Below the pieces are notes generated by a model that saw only the letters and a list, made by a program, of their open reading frames with translations, was not told the DNA's origin and did not search any database. 64,000 nucleotides of DNA. It comes from Pagrus major. Lineage: Eukaryota; Chordata; Actinopteri; Spariformes; Sparidae. A program made the translations under genes and the position numbers. Positions 46,801 to 54,443 of the stretch are shown here, in pieces (the stretch's first letter is position 1; each line of letters starts with the position of its first letter). The stretch is from the NCBI RefSeq assembly GCF_040436345.1, contig NC_133230.1:7399297-7463296 (forward strand), given 5' to 3'.

Positions 46801-48383
46801 ACACAGAGAAAGAGTATGGGATCAGGGCATGGCGAAAGGGCATGGCGAGAGCTTCAGGAGGTAAATGAGGCAAACATGCACATGAGTCTGACAACTCTGT
46901 CCCACTTCAGTACCCCAATCTGCTGACTGGTCCAGCCAGTCGGTGAGTGAGTGAGCATTTGCTGGTGTTCGAACCATCCACTGTGAGGAATAAAGCCACG
47001 AGCGTTCACCTGCGTGGATGCTCCTACCTCTGGGTTATTCAGCTGCAGTGGAACAGGGACTGGCATTAAGCATTGAGACAGCAAACAAAAGTTGAATGAA
47101 AGCGTGTGCAGGTTAGTTGGCTTTGTTAACAGTGGCCATCAGCAAAAAAGGAAGTTCCCTGCATATGCTGGCTTTTAATTTCAGAATTAAAAAGCATAAA
47201 AAGTTTGTGAGTAAATAAATCCACATTTCTGACTGATCTGAAGCCTGTGCGGGTTGTTTAAGTGCTGGGAAACGTGCGGCATGCATCCATCCTGAGCGAA
47301 CAACAGGCATGGAGACGGTGGCATGCAGACAAAGGGATCGACAGAGAGGCTACAGCTCCACAAGCTAACACCGCCTGTGCTTCCTGACAAACCGGCCACT
47401 ATTTAAAAAAAAAAAAAAAAAAGCCCACATCTGGGTCTCCTTCTACAAGGCAGGGAGCTCGGAGTCGATCCCCGGCAGTCACTCGCACAACTCGGGGGGT
47501 GACTGAAGGGAAATCCGTACGGGCCACAAAAGTTATGAGGCGCAGCTCCGTGCCTGCGCGGAGACCGTGGCGGCGGCGGCGGCGGCGGCGGCGGCTCTCC
47601 GCTGACCGGACGCACACAGCGCAGACAAAGTGGACCGGCGTGGAACGTTCGGTAGCACCACGGAACCGTTCTAGAACGCGTCCCTTCGCTACTTTGTATC
47701 AAACCCCGCACAAACAGCTGTTTCTGCCGCCGCTGCTCGTGCGGGGCGACACAAAAGCCAGCTAGCTACAATGCATTGTTCCCCCCCCACTCGCTGGGGC
47801 GAGATGGGACCTGAAGTGGGATCCCCAGCAACGCTCCTCGCAGACAATTCAAGCCGCCCGGGAGTGCGCACATTTGTACATTATACCCCAAATACACGTG
47901 CGGCACAACGCTCCCCTCCTCGCTCGAGCGGTGCAACTTTAAGTCGCACCCCCCCCCTCCAAAAAAAATAAATAAAAAAGCTGCCACTGGCACGAGAGAG
48001 AAACAAGAGAAAAAGAGCAAGAGTGAAACTGGCAGTGCACGGCTAGCCCGCTCGGGCTAACTTAGCAGCCATGCCTGCGTTAAGTTGGAGGATGGAAGAG
48101 GCAACCGCGGTGGCTACAAACGCGGCGAATAAACTATCGCAGCATCACTTTTGCTTGCGTGCATGTTAGCAAATAAAAAACAAAAAAAACACACACACAA
48201 GAGCTCGCAGGAGAACACGCGTGCTCCCCGCTGAAGTGACTGCCTCACATCAGTTAGCAAGTTTAGCCACCTAGCAGCACACTCTTCTTGGCTTGGTTCT
48301 CTTGTGACAGTGCAATAATGTACTTACTTTTCTCTTGCTTGGCTATCGGAGGGGACCACAGCTCCTTTGCCCTTGCCGTACAT
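10054..48383 (-). CDS. ssbp4: Single-stranded DNA-binding protein 4-like LDB1 partner, 18 coding exons, complete
   Basis: Exons read on the - strand sum to 1152 nt: 383 aa plus TGA. Residues 1-50 ([36 protein letters not shown]) are the LisH/LUFS N-terminus. Residues 44-92 ([39 protein letters not shown]) complete the conserved globular domain. The rest is Gly/Pro/Met-rich and ends in YSPNMTMSV. Family members are nuclear, bind and stabilise LDB1/CLIM and act in LIM-homeodomain transcription complexes (established for SSBP2/3/4). SSBP4 is favoured by [29 protein letters not shown] and [10 protein letters not shown]. Some blocks ([28 protein letters not shown]) are closer to SSBP3, so ssbp3 is the alternative. 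Human SSBP4 is about 385 aa. The gene spans 38 kb, with two introns over 8 kb. Confidence 0.93.
10154..10169 (+). promoter_or_regulatory. CTCF-like motif in the last ssbp4 intron
   Basis: CACCAGAGGGCGCTCA is a close match to the CTCF core and has the same orientation as the motif at 9143. The two bracket the last coding exon. Binding is inferred only. Confidence 0.5.
11514..11615 (-). CDS. ssbp4: ssbp4 coding exon 17
   Basis: Residues 341-374, 34 codons with phase 0 at both ends. It contains [20 protein letters not shown] followed by [14 protein letters not shown], the conserved acidic block before the C-terminus. Confidence 0.95.
11767..11795 (-). CDS. ssbp4: ssbp4 coding exon 16 (29-nt micro-exon)
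   Basis: Encodes [10 protein letters not shown] with the split Gly codon from exon 15. The sequence matches mammalian SSBP4 here. Donor GTGAGT, acceptor CCTCAG. Confidence 0.93.
11911..11989 (-). CDS. ssbp4: ssbp4 coding exon 15
   Basis: Encodes [18 protein letters not shown] and PHHMNGSL plus a split Gly. The [10 protein letters not shown] form is closer to SSBP4 than to SSBP2/3 (GGMGGMEPHH). Confidence 0.93.
12517..12587 (-). CDS. ssbp4: ssbp4 coding exon 14
   Basis: Encodes (G)[24 protein letters not shown] (residues 281-304). The NPIG motif is an SSBP4 hallmark. Acceptor TTCTTTAG, donor GTGAGT. Confidence 0.93.
12824..12878 (-). CDS. ssbp4: ssbp4 coding exon 13
   Basis: Encodes [18 protein letters not shown] plus one nt. 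The donor GTGCGT gives PSPGDST, as in SSBP4. A second GT three bases upstream (exon end at 12827) would also keep the frame but drop the Gly. Confidence 0.92.
12987..13022 (-). CDS. ssbp4: ssbp4 coding exon 12 (36-nt micro-exon)
   Basis: Encodes [12 protein letters not shown], phase 0 at both ends, with CTGCAG acceptor and GTGAGT donor. It corresponds to the IPYSSSSPGxYV block of the family, with Ala in place of Pro. Confidence 0.93.
13488..13533 (-). CDS. ssbp4: ssbp4 coding exon 11
   Basis: Completes the split Met codon and encodes [15 protein letters not shown], equivalent to the GPGxGRPWPNPxxANS block of SSBP2/3/4. Confidence 0.92.
13696..13757 (-). CDS. ssbp4: ssbp4 coding exon 10
   Basis: Encodes [20 protein letters not shown] plus AT of a split Met. 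The match to the family block is direct. Confidence 0.93.
14054..14118 (-). CDS. ssbp4: ssbp4 coding exon 9
   Basis: Encodes [20 protein letters not shown] and PQ. The block GHPNMGGxMQRMxPPRGM is conserved in the family; here a Gln-Arg pair is reduced to Arg. Confidence 0.94.
14385..14560 (+). repeat. Diverged family A MITE fragment in ssbp4 intron 8
   Basis: AT-rich 'attgatttatcaactttgaa' and 'cgagcttct' followed by 'aggatttgaagct' resemble the first half of the better-preserved copies. Highly eroded. Confidence 0.35.
14924..14990 (-). CDS. ssbp4: ssbp4 coding exon 8
   Basis: Encodes [20 protein letters not shown], then PQ and one nt. This is the conserved PGxQPLLPNSMDPTRQQ block of SSBP3. 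Confidence 0.94.
16056..16115 (-). CDS. ssbp4: ssbp4 coding exon 7
   Basis: Twenty codons, [20 protein letters not shown], phase 0 at both ends. All SSBP2/3/4 proteins carry this block almost unchanged. Confidence 0.96.
16391..16438. repeat. (GT)24 microsatellite
   Basis: An uninterrupted dinucleotide run in ssbp4 intron 6, 275 bp from exon 7. A likely polymorphic marker. Confidence 0.95.
17250..17333 (-). CDS. ssbp4: ssbp4 coding exon 6
   Basis: Twenty-eight codons: [19 protein letters not shown] followed by [13 protein letters not shown]2 has a shorter form lacking this exon, so its presence argues for SSBP3 or SSBP4; the final PMMGPHGQ is SSBP4-like. Confidence 0.94.
18320..18900. repeat. 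Cluster of family A MITE fragments in opposing orientation
   Basis: A reversed terminus starts at 'agctgcagctaatgatc' (18321). A forward copy begins near 'cagcaacaattagac' (18443) and closes with 'agctgcagccct' near 18700. A further reversed end, 'gattaatcaactaatcg' then 'ttgcagctct', closes at about 18896. This looks like insertion of one copy next to or into another. Confidence 0.55.
19270..19480 (+). repeat. Family A MITE, partial
   Basis: Contains 'ggttccagcttcttaac', 'gattatttgctg' and 'ttttctgacactttatagac', in the same order as the copies at 38565 and 42700. Confidence 0.6.
20797..21090. repeat. Possible MITE remnant with 'GCGATAT' / 'TATCGCAAT' motifs
   Basis: 'gtgcgatatttttcaatatcg' at the left and 'gataatattgtctatcgcaat' at the right resemble the ends of a common fish inverted-repeat element. 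Termini are not clean. Confidence 0.3.
21771..21860 (-). CDS. ssbp4: ssbp4 coding exon 5
   Basis: Thirty codons: [20 protein letters not shown] followed by [10 protein letters not shown]. It starts the Pro/Gly/Met-rich region right after the LUFS domain. Confidence 0.96.
22390..22640 (+). repeat. Family B MITE copy
   Basis: Contains 'gaggctggatatttt', 'gtggggatttaataatc', 'tatcacaagcatc', 'ataggccaatatcagccg' and the end 'aatatatcagtcgaggtc'. It aligns by eye to the better copy at 44624-44957. Confidence 0.55.
24113..24420. repeat. MITE-like element with AGGTGCTCTGTGG / CATAGAGCCCCT ends
   Basis: It begins just after TTAA with AGGTGCTCTGTGGAAC. The right end CTTACATAGAGCCCCT is an imperfect complement. 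It appears related in design to the AGGTGCA element at 7907. Confidence 0.45.
25563..25603. repeat. (GA)n tract
   Basis: A purine-only GA/GGA run in ssbp4 intron 4, followed by more interrupted GA-rich DNA to about 25660. Confidence 0.85.
26890..26985 (+). repeat. Family A MITE fragment
   Basis: 'cattaatcattacattagttgac' through 'ataaactggttccagctttg' matches the left portion of the family. Confidence 0.4.
28932..28962. repeat. (AC)n microsatellite
   Basis: A 31-nt uninterrupted CA/AC run in ssbp4 intron 4. Confidence 0.9.
31131..31321 (+). repeat. Family A MITE, partial
   Basis: 'aattaatcggcaactattttgat', 'cagcttcttaaatgtaaata', 'tatgacagtaaactgaatatctt' and 'tgtggacaaaacaa' are canonical internal landmarks of this family. 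Confidence 0.65.
31611..31795. repeat. Short inverted-repeat element with GCTGCACGATAT start
   Basis: 'gagctgcacgatatgg' at the left faces 'ggttaattatgcagcc' at the right, with an AT-rich core containing 'tattgtgattgcaatatg'. It resembles a widespread fish non-autonomous element; the class is not certain. Confidence 0.45.
32702..32756. repeat. Interrupted (AC)n microsatellite
   Basis: CA repeats with periodic G substitutions (CACG), 55 nt, in ssbp4 intron 4. Confidence 0.9.
32930..33070. repeat. Possible SINE-like fragment
   Basis: The phrase 'tgtccttgggcaagacac' followed by 'tgaatccc' is a segment commonly seen in fish retroposon tails. No A or B box is readable here. Recognition is from memory only. 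Confidence 0.3.
34135..34222 (+). repeat. Family A MITE terminal fragment
   Basis: 'ctgagccaattaatctactaattgagacaa' to 'gttagttacagccct' is the right end of the family. Confidence 0.5.
34492..34576 (-). CDS. ssbp4: ssbp4 coding exon 4
   Basis: Completes the split Cys and encodes [20 protein letters not shown] followed by EAKAFHDY (residues 64-92). Acceptor ATTTCAG, donor GTAAGT. Nearly invariant in the family; the Asp in APDRR replaces Glu of mammals. Confidence 0.97.
34799..34869. repeat. Compound microsatellite (AC)n then (CTTA)n
   Basis: About 45 nt of pure AC repeats, a short spacer 'tacatta', and five to six TTAC/CTTA units. Confidence 0.9.
37940..38260 (+). repeat. G/A-rich purine tract with G18-19 run
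   Basis: The + strand is strongly purine-biased. It contains 'gagggtgaggagggggaggg', then an unbroken G run at about 38144-38162, then more GGAGG blocks. Such a strand could fold as G-quadruplex or triplex DNA; that is inference. Confidence 0.75.
38565..38890 (+). mobile_element. Near full-length family A MITE
   Basis: The left end AGCTGCAACGATTTG and right end TGGTTGCAGCCTT form an imperfect inverted repeat (AGCTGCAAC against GGTTGCAGCC). The ends carry alternating ATTAATCGATTA-like strings; the core has 'ggttccagcttcttaaac', 'tgatagtaaata' and 'gacattttatagac'. No coding frame of its own. Confidence 0.65.
38889..39236 (-). pseudogene. Transposon-derived frame with a MADF-like stretch (tentative)
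   Basis: The - strand reads [20 protein letters not shown] and then [12 protein letters not shown]. The spacing of 'F-ELV-----LY' and '-NNW--I--EL' resembles MADF/Myb-SANT-like domains of Harbinger-type transposon accessory proteins. The usual Asp-Tyr-Lys-Asp segment is not present. It abuts a family A MITE and is probably a remnant of another DNA transposon. It lies between ssbp4 exons 4 and 3 and is not part of that gene. Confidence 0.3.
39404..39465 (-). CDS. ssbp4: ssbp4 coding exon 3
   Basis: Encodes [20 protein letters not shown] plus TG of a split Cys (residues 44-64). Acceptor CCTTCAG, donor GTGAGT. Invariant across the family. Confidence 0.97.
40082..40154 (-). CDS. ssbp4: ssbp4 coding exon 2 (LisH motif)
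   Basis: Completes Lys19 and encodes [19 protein letters not shown] and TFLSE. This is the LisH helix pair through which LUFS-domain proteins oligomerise and contact LDB1. Acceptor ATTTCAG, donor GTAAGA. Confidence 0.97.
42700..43010 (+). mobile_element. Family A MITE, near complete
   Basis: Starts 'agagctgcaacaattagtc' and keeps all landmarks: 'tatgatagtaaactgggtat', 'gttgtggacaaaacaaggc', 'ttgggctttgtgaaatactg', 'ttttctgacatttcatagac' and 'aacaactacgtgattaatc'. The right end is degraded at 'taaagtcctaat'. The best internal match to the family found in the window. Confidence 0.7.
44040..44240 (+). repeat. Family A MITE, partial
   Basis: 'gccaattaatcaattagtc', 'gcagtttcttaaatg' and 'gcttttctttgtcactgttgg' match the family; the right half is lost. 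Confidence 0.5.
44624..44957. mobile_element. Family B MITE, near complete
   Basis: The left end GAGCCCGACTGATA is complementary to the right end TATCAGTCGGGCTC, a 14-bp exact inverted repeat. The interior contains several TATCGGCCGATA-like palindromes. About 334 bp, no coding frame. Confidence 0.75.
47420..48300. promoter_or_regulatory. ssbp4: CpG-rich island at the 5' end of ssbp4
   Basis: CG dinucleotides are far more frequent here than in the surrounding AT-rich intron, including 'ctgcgcggagaccgtggcgg', 'ggaccggcgtggaacgttcg' and 'gcacaacgctcccctcctcg'. It lies just inside intron 1, next to exon 1, as expected for a housekeeping-type CpG promoter. No TATA box is evident. The exact transcription start is unknown. 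Confidence 0.6.
47569..47595. repeat. (GGC)9 trinucleotide repeat
   Basis: Nine perfect GGC units within the CpG-rich island in ssbp4 intron 1. Confidence 0.95.
48328..48383 (-). CDS. ssbp4: ssbp4 coding exon 1 (start codon)
   Basis: ATG (complement 48381-48383) in context CCCAAGATGT encodes [18 protein letters not shown] plus two bases of Lys19, then donor GTAAGT. The MYGKGK start is the canonical SSBP2/3/4 N-terminus. Confidence 0.97.
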
Positions 48384-48617
48384 CTTGGGAGGCTGTTCTG
48401 ACACTTTATTTTATCCCACTCGACACCTGTCAAAGAAAGCTACCAGGAAAACCTACTATCTCCATAGCTACCCAGTTAGTGTTGTCTCCCTATTTCTCCC
48501 TTGCGCTCTCTTTGCTCCGGTTTCCTTTTTTTTTTTTTTTTTTTTCTACATCCCCAACATTGCCCACAAATCAGGCAGGGTTTCAGCCGGGGGGAACTTG
48601 AAACAGTCCACTGGTGG

Positions 48618-48650
<33 letters not shown>

Positions 48651-48800
48651 CAATCGCTGTTCCTGGATTCAGCTCACGCCCCCCCTGTTGTGAGACGGTG
48701 GGGGCTTCTTAAAGCTACAGTGTCTCAGTTTTCGTCGACTTCGCTCAAGTTCAAGTTCTCTTCTGGACTCTTTCGAGTTCAGGCCTCGCGTCGCATTTGT
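48384..48800 (-). promoter_or_regulatory. ssbp4: Probable ssbp4 5' UTR and proximal promoter with two poly(T) runs
   Basis: Sequence just 5' of the start codon on the - strand. On the + strand it contains T20 (48526-48545) and T30 (48621-48650). The transcription start is not placed. The poly-Phe frames here are artefacts of these runs. Confidence 0.45.
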
Positions 48801-49964
48801 GTCCGTGTACAGTTGCCGATTTGTAACTTTTATTCAACCCTAGTGTCAGTTGAGGCATTTTCCTCTTGATGCTGCGTTTCAGTGTTTCATTTTTGCACCC
48901 ATGTCACAGCAGAGGGGCACTTCACTGGCCCGAATGCCCACCTGGGGCCCCCCCTGTGTTCAGCAAGTACTTGTCCTGTAGTGAAACCTTATGACAACTA
49001 TGAACGTTAACCTTTACTCTGCACACACAGGAGGGGCCTCTCATTAACTCTCACCCCTGACCCCCAGATAGTCTGCGCACACCACTGATTGAGGTTATTG
49101 AGTTACCCGATTATATAACTGTACATAAGAGGCCGTAAGTTATTTTATTGCTCTTTTCGCGCAATATTTGGGTTATTGGGACTGGGAACTGGGATCCAGG
49201 GACTAGTAAGGGTCCTGACAGAGGTGCAAGGGACCCCAAACTACTTGAGGACGATTATTGTTTTGTTCTATTATTCATTTCAACACAGAGCTCACTCTGC
49301 CTGTATCCAAATAAGGTCTGATGTCACAGAAACTGAAGAAAAAGGGCAAAAATATTTATCTGTTTGTCCATTTTTTTCATTTTTGTTCATCTTTATTGAC
49401 CTATCGGCAGTTTTATTCATGATATCGAGTTCTGAATCTTTATGGTCGTGTGTATGCCGCTCTCAAATTGAACAAACATGACGATGGCATCATACTATAT
49501 GTTAAAATCGGAAAAAATCATGACACAAATTGTTGCAGTTTGTCCATATAGCACATTGTAGGTTCATGTTTTGTTACCAACAGAATGATTTAATTCCCAG
49601 CATATCAGCCACTCCCAAACAATTCCCACAAATGGTACTTTGTTCTAGTTTAGCCTTCAAGTGTGATGTTCATAGTAACACACCTTTTTTCCCAAGAACG
49701 TTCCAACATAGGATGCCAGAGCTACTGTAAGTGTTAACGTGGTGTTCATGTACGCTCCTCTGCTCTCGCTGGGCAATGTGTAAGTCTGTGTCATGTCCCT
49801 TTAAGAGTGTGTAGAGGGCAGTTGCAGAGTTTGCGTGTGCACATGTGTGTGTGTGTATATGTGTGTAAGGCAGGGACAGGCAGTGTGTTCTGTTTTCGTG
49901 CTACTAGCTGTGGGAAGGGCACAGCTGACTGTCTGTGTGCGTGTGTGTTTGTGCGCACGCCGGC

Positions 49965-49986
49965 GTGTGTGTGTGTGTGTTTGTAT

Positions 49987-50041
<55 letters not shown>

Positions 50042-50060
50042 GAAGAGAGAGCGGGAGACA
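49965..50060. repeat. Compound (GT)n-(GA)n microsatellite
   Basis: GT repeats to about 50010 pass directly into GA repeats with a few AA interruptions. Confidence 0.9.
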
Positions 50061-50527
50061 GAAAATATATTTCTGTGTGAGTGTGGTAGGGCTTGTTTTT
50101 TTAAACATGAGAATACAAACACCTCATGATGAGCAGACTTAATATGAAAGAATAGAGGAATATTAGAGGATGAAGAGGGAGAAAGAACAGGAGCGAGGAG
50201 CATTATGACAGCGGGAATATTCCTCAGTGAACTAGTCAATGTAAATCTATAGCAACACAGATGTACTGAAAGATGCAGTAGACGTAGAATGTGATATATA
50301 TGTAAATGTTTATGATATGCATACATTAAATTGTACTTCACTGTCTTCATTGTACTCACAATCTCACTCAAATGCAGAACAAGACAGAGTATGAATAGGA
50401 ATAGGAATCTTTTTGTTCCTGTCAGGGCCGTAATTATATTATATATTGGGGGGGACACATCCCAAACACTCAGAATGCCCCCCTGATAAATGATTGGATA
50501 AATTTAAGAATGACATGGCCAAATCAA

Positions 50528-51303
50528 GATGCATGTTGGGTATTTTGCTAACATGGAGGATGCATTTTGGTTACTTTGCTAACACGAAGGATGCATTTTA
50601 GTTATTATACTAATATGAGGGATATATTTAGGTTATTTTGCTAACATGAAGGATTCATTTTAGTTATTTTGCTAACATGGGGGTTGCATTTAGGTTATTT
50701 TGCCAACATGAAGGATGCATTTTGGTTATTTTGCTAACACAAAAGATGCATTTTAGTTATTATGCTAATATGAGGGATGCATTTTGGTTATTTGCTAACA
50801 TGAAGGATGCATTTTAGTTATTTTGCTAACATGGGGGATGCATTTTGGTCATTGTGCTAACATGAGGGATTTATTTTGGTTATTTTGCTAACATGAGGGA
50901 TGCATTTTGGTTGTTTTGCTAACATGGAGGATGCATTTTGGTTATTTGCTAATATGGGAGGTGCATTTTGGTTATTTTGCTAACATGAGGGATGCATTTT
51001 GGTCATTACGCTAACATAAAGGATGCATTTTGGTCATTTTGCTAACATGGAGGATGCATTTTGGTTATTTTGCCAAAATGAAGGATGCATTTTGGTTATT
51101 TTGCTAACATGAGGGATGCATTTTGATTATTTTGCTAACATGGGGGATGCATTTTAGTTATTTTGCCAACATGAAGGATGCATTTTGGTCATTATACTAA
51201 CATAAAGGATGCATTTTGGTTATTTTGCCATCACGGAGGATGCATTTCAGTTATTTTGCTAAAACAGGGGATGGATTTTGGTTATCTTGCTTACATGGGG
51301 TAA
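50528..51303 (+). repeat. 31-bp minisatellite, about 25 copies
   Basis: The unit is GATGCATTTTGGTTATTTTG followed by CTAACATGAGG. GATG starts at 50528, 50559 and so on at 31-bp steps to about 51270; two or three units are 30 bp through loss of one T. Variation is concentrated in the 'atgaggg / atggagg / atgaagg' segment and the TTGGTTA / TTAGTTA positions. No coding role seen. Confidence 0.95.
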
Positions 51304-53289
51304 GCATTCCTCCTTACCCCCCCTCCAAAATCGCCTACTGATAAACATTGCTAAACTAATTTCCATGATTTTTACTCGTGATTCTAGTATGAAGCTCTTC
51401 TGCAGTTGTGCAAGTGTTGTTGCTGTACCCCGGAAAAACCAGTTGCTCAACTGCCGAGGGCAGGTACAATCAACTGTACTGTCTCTCTCCTTCATTTCTT
51501 TGAACGATATTAAGAATTGAATGTGGCATGAATGTTATGCAGGCTATGTAACTGTCAATAGTGACAGCTTTCGTAAACTTACTCGCTTCTCAGACCAGTC
51601 GTCAGATTTGGTCCCCCTCCAGTGTTGACTCCATGACTACTGTATGGCCTTAGGTTCAGTTGCTCCAGTTTTTTGAATAATCACCAGCATCTGCTCTGGT
51701 TATCAGTGTCTTAATCTTTTAATATTTGCATGTTTTTCAGACAACGTCCACGCTAAATTTTAAAACATTTACATATGACCAGACGTGCGTCCTCACCAGC
51801 ATTTTCCAGTTGTTTTATTAATGATCTCCATCCTCACTGAAATGCCAAAACAATAAAAATGGTTAAAAAAAAAAAATCCTCACAGTTTAGTTGTTTTCAT
51901 TTTTTCTATGTCTGAGATCAGTAAACTAAATAAGCATGGAATTATGATTGAAAGCAGCTCATAAAATCTACCTGTGAACCTGGAGAACAGTCACTTGTGT
52001 GCCTCTGTGCTGTCAATCAAACGACGACTTTATGAGTGCAGTCGTCTGAAATAATATGTACATTTGTAATGAGCGATCAGAGAGAGGGCAAGAAGGCTAG
52101 AACAGGCTTATGCCTCTGTTTTCCAAAAGCTGTGTTTCTCCAACTTCTTTTCAAATTAAAAAATCAAAACAAACCAGATTTTTTGTGTGAAGAGGCCAAA
52201 ACAGCGAGATCAAGATGATATTTTTTAATTTAGCCATCATACTCTCATACAGAAGGAGAATGAGCGAAAGGGAGAAAGTGATGGTGTGGGTATCTTTTAA
52301 GCTCTAGACCACAAACTCTATCACTGTCTCATCATAGCACCAGTATTGATCGGAGAACCCAATGATCCCCGGGAACACTGGCTCTTCCTCCTTTGCACAG
52401 AATAAACACAAGCAGCATCAGTGTACTCTCTCTTGCTCTGTGTTTCCTCCCTTTTATCAAATGCAGATGAGCAGATATGGCTGGTAGTGTTTTGTCCACA
52501 CGCTTCGTTCTTGTCCGTCCATCCTCCATGTAGCCACACCGCCTTCCAACAGTGTAGCTGTACGTAAAAACTGTATTTGTTGGATAAATTAGCTCTTTCT
52601 ACCAGGTATAAAAATCCTAAACATTGGAAATGCGCAATTATACAATAAGATCAACGTTTCCATCCACCCATTATTGTTTACGACCATAAGTGCTCCAATC
52701 CACCTTTATTTATGCAGATTTTCTAATTATACATACAAAAAGCTGAATGGAAACATAGAAAATTCTAGAATAAACTTGAAAATATCGCAAAAAAGTAAGA
52801 AACTCCACTAAAGAGACAAAAAGACAGGTCAGTCGAGCGATGAGACTTTAACCTTCTTCAAAGTAACACGGAAACAAACATAAATGCCACATATCCTTAA
52901 TGTTTACTACATTGCTCTCATTGGTTTGAGTGAAATTGCAAGAAACTGAGTTAGAATCAACCAGATTATTTTCTTTACATTGTACTGTGTCAGAAATGTA
53001 TTATATTAACTGACCCTGGAACTGCACTAAATAATTCAGTTCCATCTCTGCTGGGAGATCTTTTACAACTTTTATTTAGTGTCATATTGTCTGGTTATGT
53101 AAGGTTTGTGGCGCAAAAATGCTGAACCTGTAACCAGTTTGCTCACATGCATAGCGTGTCCTGAGCCACGGCACAGACCTTTGGCACAGATTCAAATACT
53201 CTGCAGACTCACGTCTCAGTTTGGACGTACAGTAGTTGTTTCCCTAAAACACCACAACTCTGGAGTCTCATCTGCTTTATCACTTGGCA

Positions 53290-53484
53290 CCTGGCGACGC
53301 TGCCCTCCAAACTTCCACCGCGATCCCCTCCTCTCCATCCCTCTCTTCCTCTGGTATCTCCCTCTCCATCTCGCCTCATCACTCTCTCCTTCCTCCTCTT
53401 CCACATCGTCGTCCTCTCCTCTGACCCACTTTCTTGCCTTCTCGCCACTATCTCCCTCTGTTCTTCCTCGTGCACCCACATCCT

Positions 53485-53552
<68 letters not shown>

Positions 53553-53870
53553 CCTCCCCCCTTCCTCCTCCATTTCCGTTCTCCCTCTTGCCTCCATGCT
53601 TCTCCACCCTCATGCTCCTCCTTTAGTTTGCTTCTTCTGACTCCGCACCTCTCTCCTCACTCTTCCTCCACTCTTCTCCCCAATGGATCTCCATCTTTCA
53701 ATCCTTATGCAGTCATTTTGAATATTCTGATCTCTCCTTCTCTCAGCCTCCACATCACTCCTTTTTCCTCTCCCTTGTGCCTTCCTCTTCCTCAGCTTTC
53801 TACCTTGCCCCCCCTCCTCTCCTGTTCCTCCTCTTCCTCCTCCTCCTCCTCCTTCCTCCTTCCACCACCA
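53290..53870 (+). repeat. Polypyrimidine tract with (TC)31 core
   Basis: Nearly all C and T on the + strand. The perfect TC run lies at 53488-53549. It creates a 255-codon open frame of Ser/Leu/Pro that is not a gene. Confidence 0.9.
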
Positions 53871-54404
53871 TGAGTCATTTCGTGCACTCTGTGCTCCCCT
53901 CACTACGCCACACAGCCACTCAGGACAGACATTCATCAGCGGCTGAGATGATAGATGCTGCTCACCACAGCTCCAGCAGCCAGTTAGCCTGAGGTGATGC
54001 CTTATGCATTCAGATATCACCTGGCTGGCTGTAGTCTGCCGCCTCGACCGAAATCTAATACGCACAACAGGACAAAAGTTTACACACACACATGCACGCA
54101 CACACTGCACTACCTGGCGTCTGAGACTGGCTTTAAGTTTGGTGCATGTACCGCTGCATAAGTGTATTTGCACTTAAATAAAGTTTATTTCAGTGTGCAT
54201 GCAATAGTGCTGGAATGTGTGTGTGTGTGTGAGTGTGTATGTGTGTGTGTGTGAGCTGTAGATTGTTAGGTATGTAAATTCCAGGGGAGTTAGGTTAATT
54301 GGGTCTGAAAAAGAGGTGGGTGTGTCTCTCTCCTCTATGACAGGCTTATTTACATAGCAAAGCTGTAATTACCCTAACGAAGCCCCTACCCTATCAGGGA
54401 GAGT

Positions 54405-54405
<1 letters not shown>

Positions 54406-54437
<32 letters not shown>
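54406..54437. repeat. (CA)16 microsatellite
   Basis: A perfect 32-nt CA run. Confidence 0.95.

Positions 54438-54443
<6 letters not shown>

Larger units (their letters stand above)
40155..48327 (-). other. ssbp4 intron 1 (8.2 kb)
   Basis: Mostly AT-rich with family A copies (42700-43010, 44040-44240), a family B copy (44624-44957), a short purine tract near 46050 and a CpG-rich segment from about 47420. No additional exon recognised. Confidence 0.7.

Noticed and set aside
47499..47765. Arg-rich + strand frame in the CpG island
   Set aside because: The Arg run comes from (CGG)n; no conserved motif and no continuation.
48501..48869. Phe-rich frames upstream of ssbp4 exon 1
   Set aside because: Translations of T20 and T30 runs.
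49791..50108. His-Thr-rich frames near the GT/GA microsatellite
   Set aside because: Low-complexity translations of simple repeats.
50528..51303. Possible CRISPR-like array
   Set aside because: There are no unique spacers; units are contiguous 31-bp tandem copies in a fish genome.
53106..53873. 255-codon frame rich in Ser, Leu and Pro
   Set aside because: A direct translation of CT repeats; a (TC)n tract is open in most frames.
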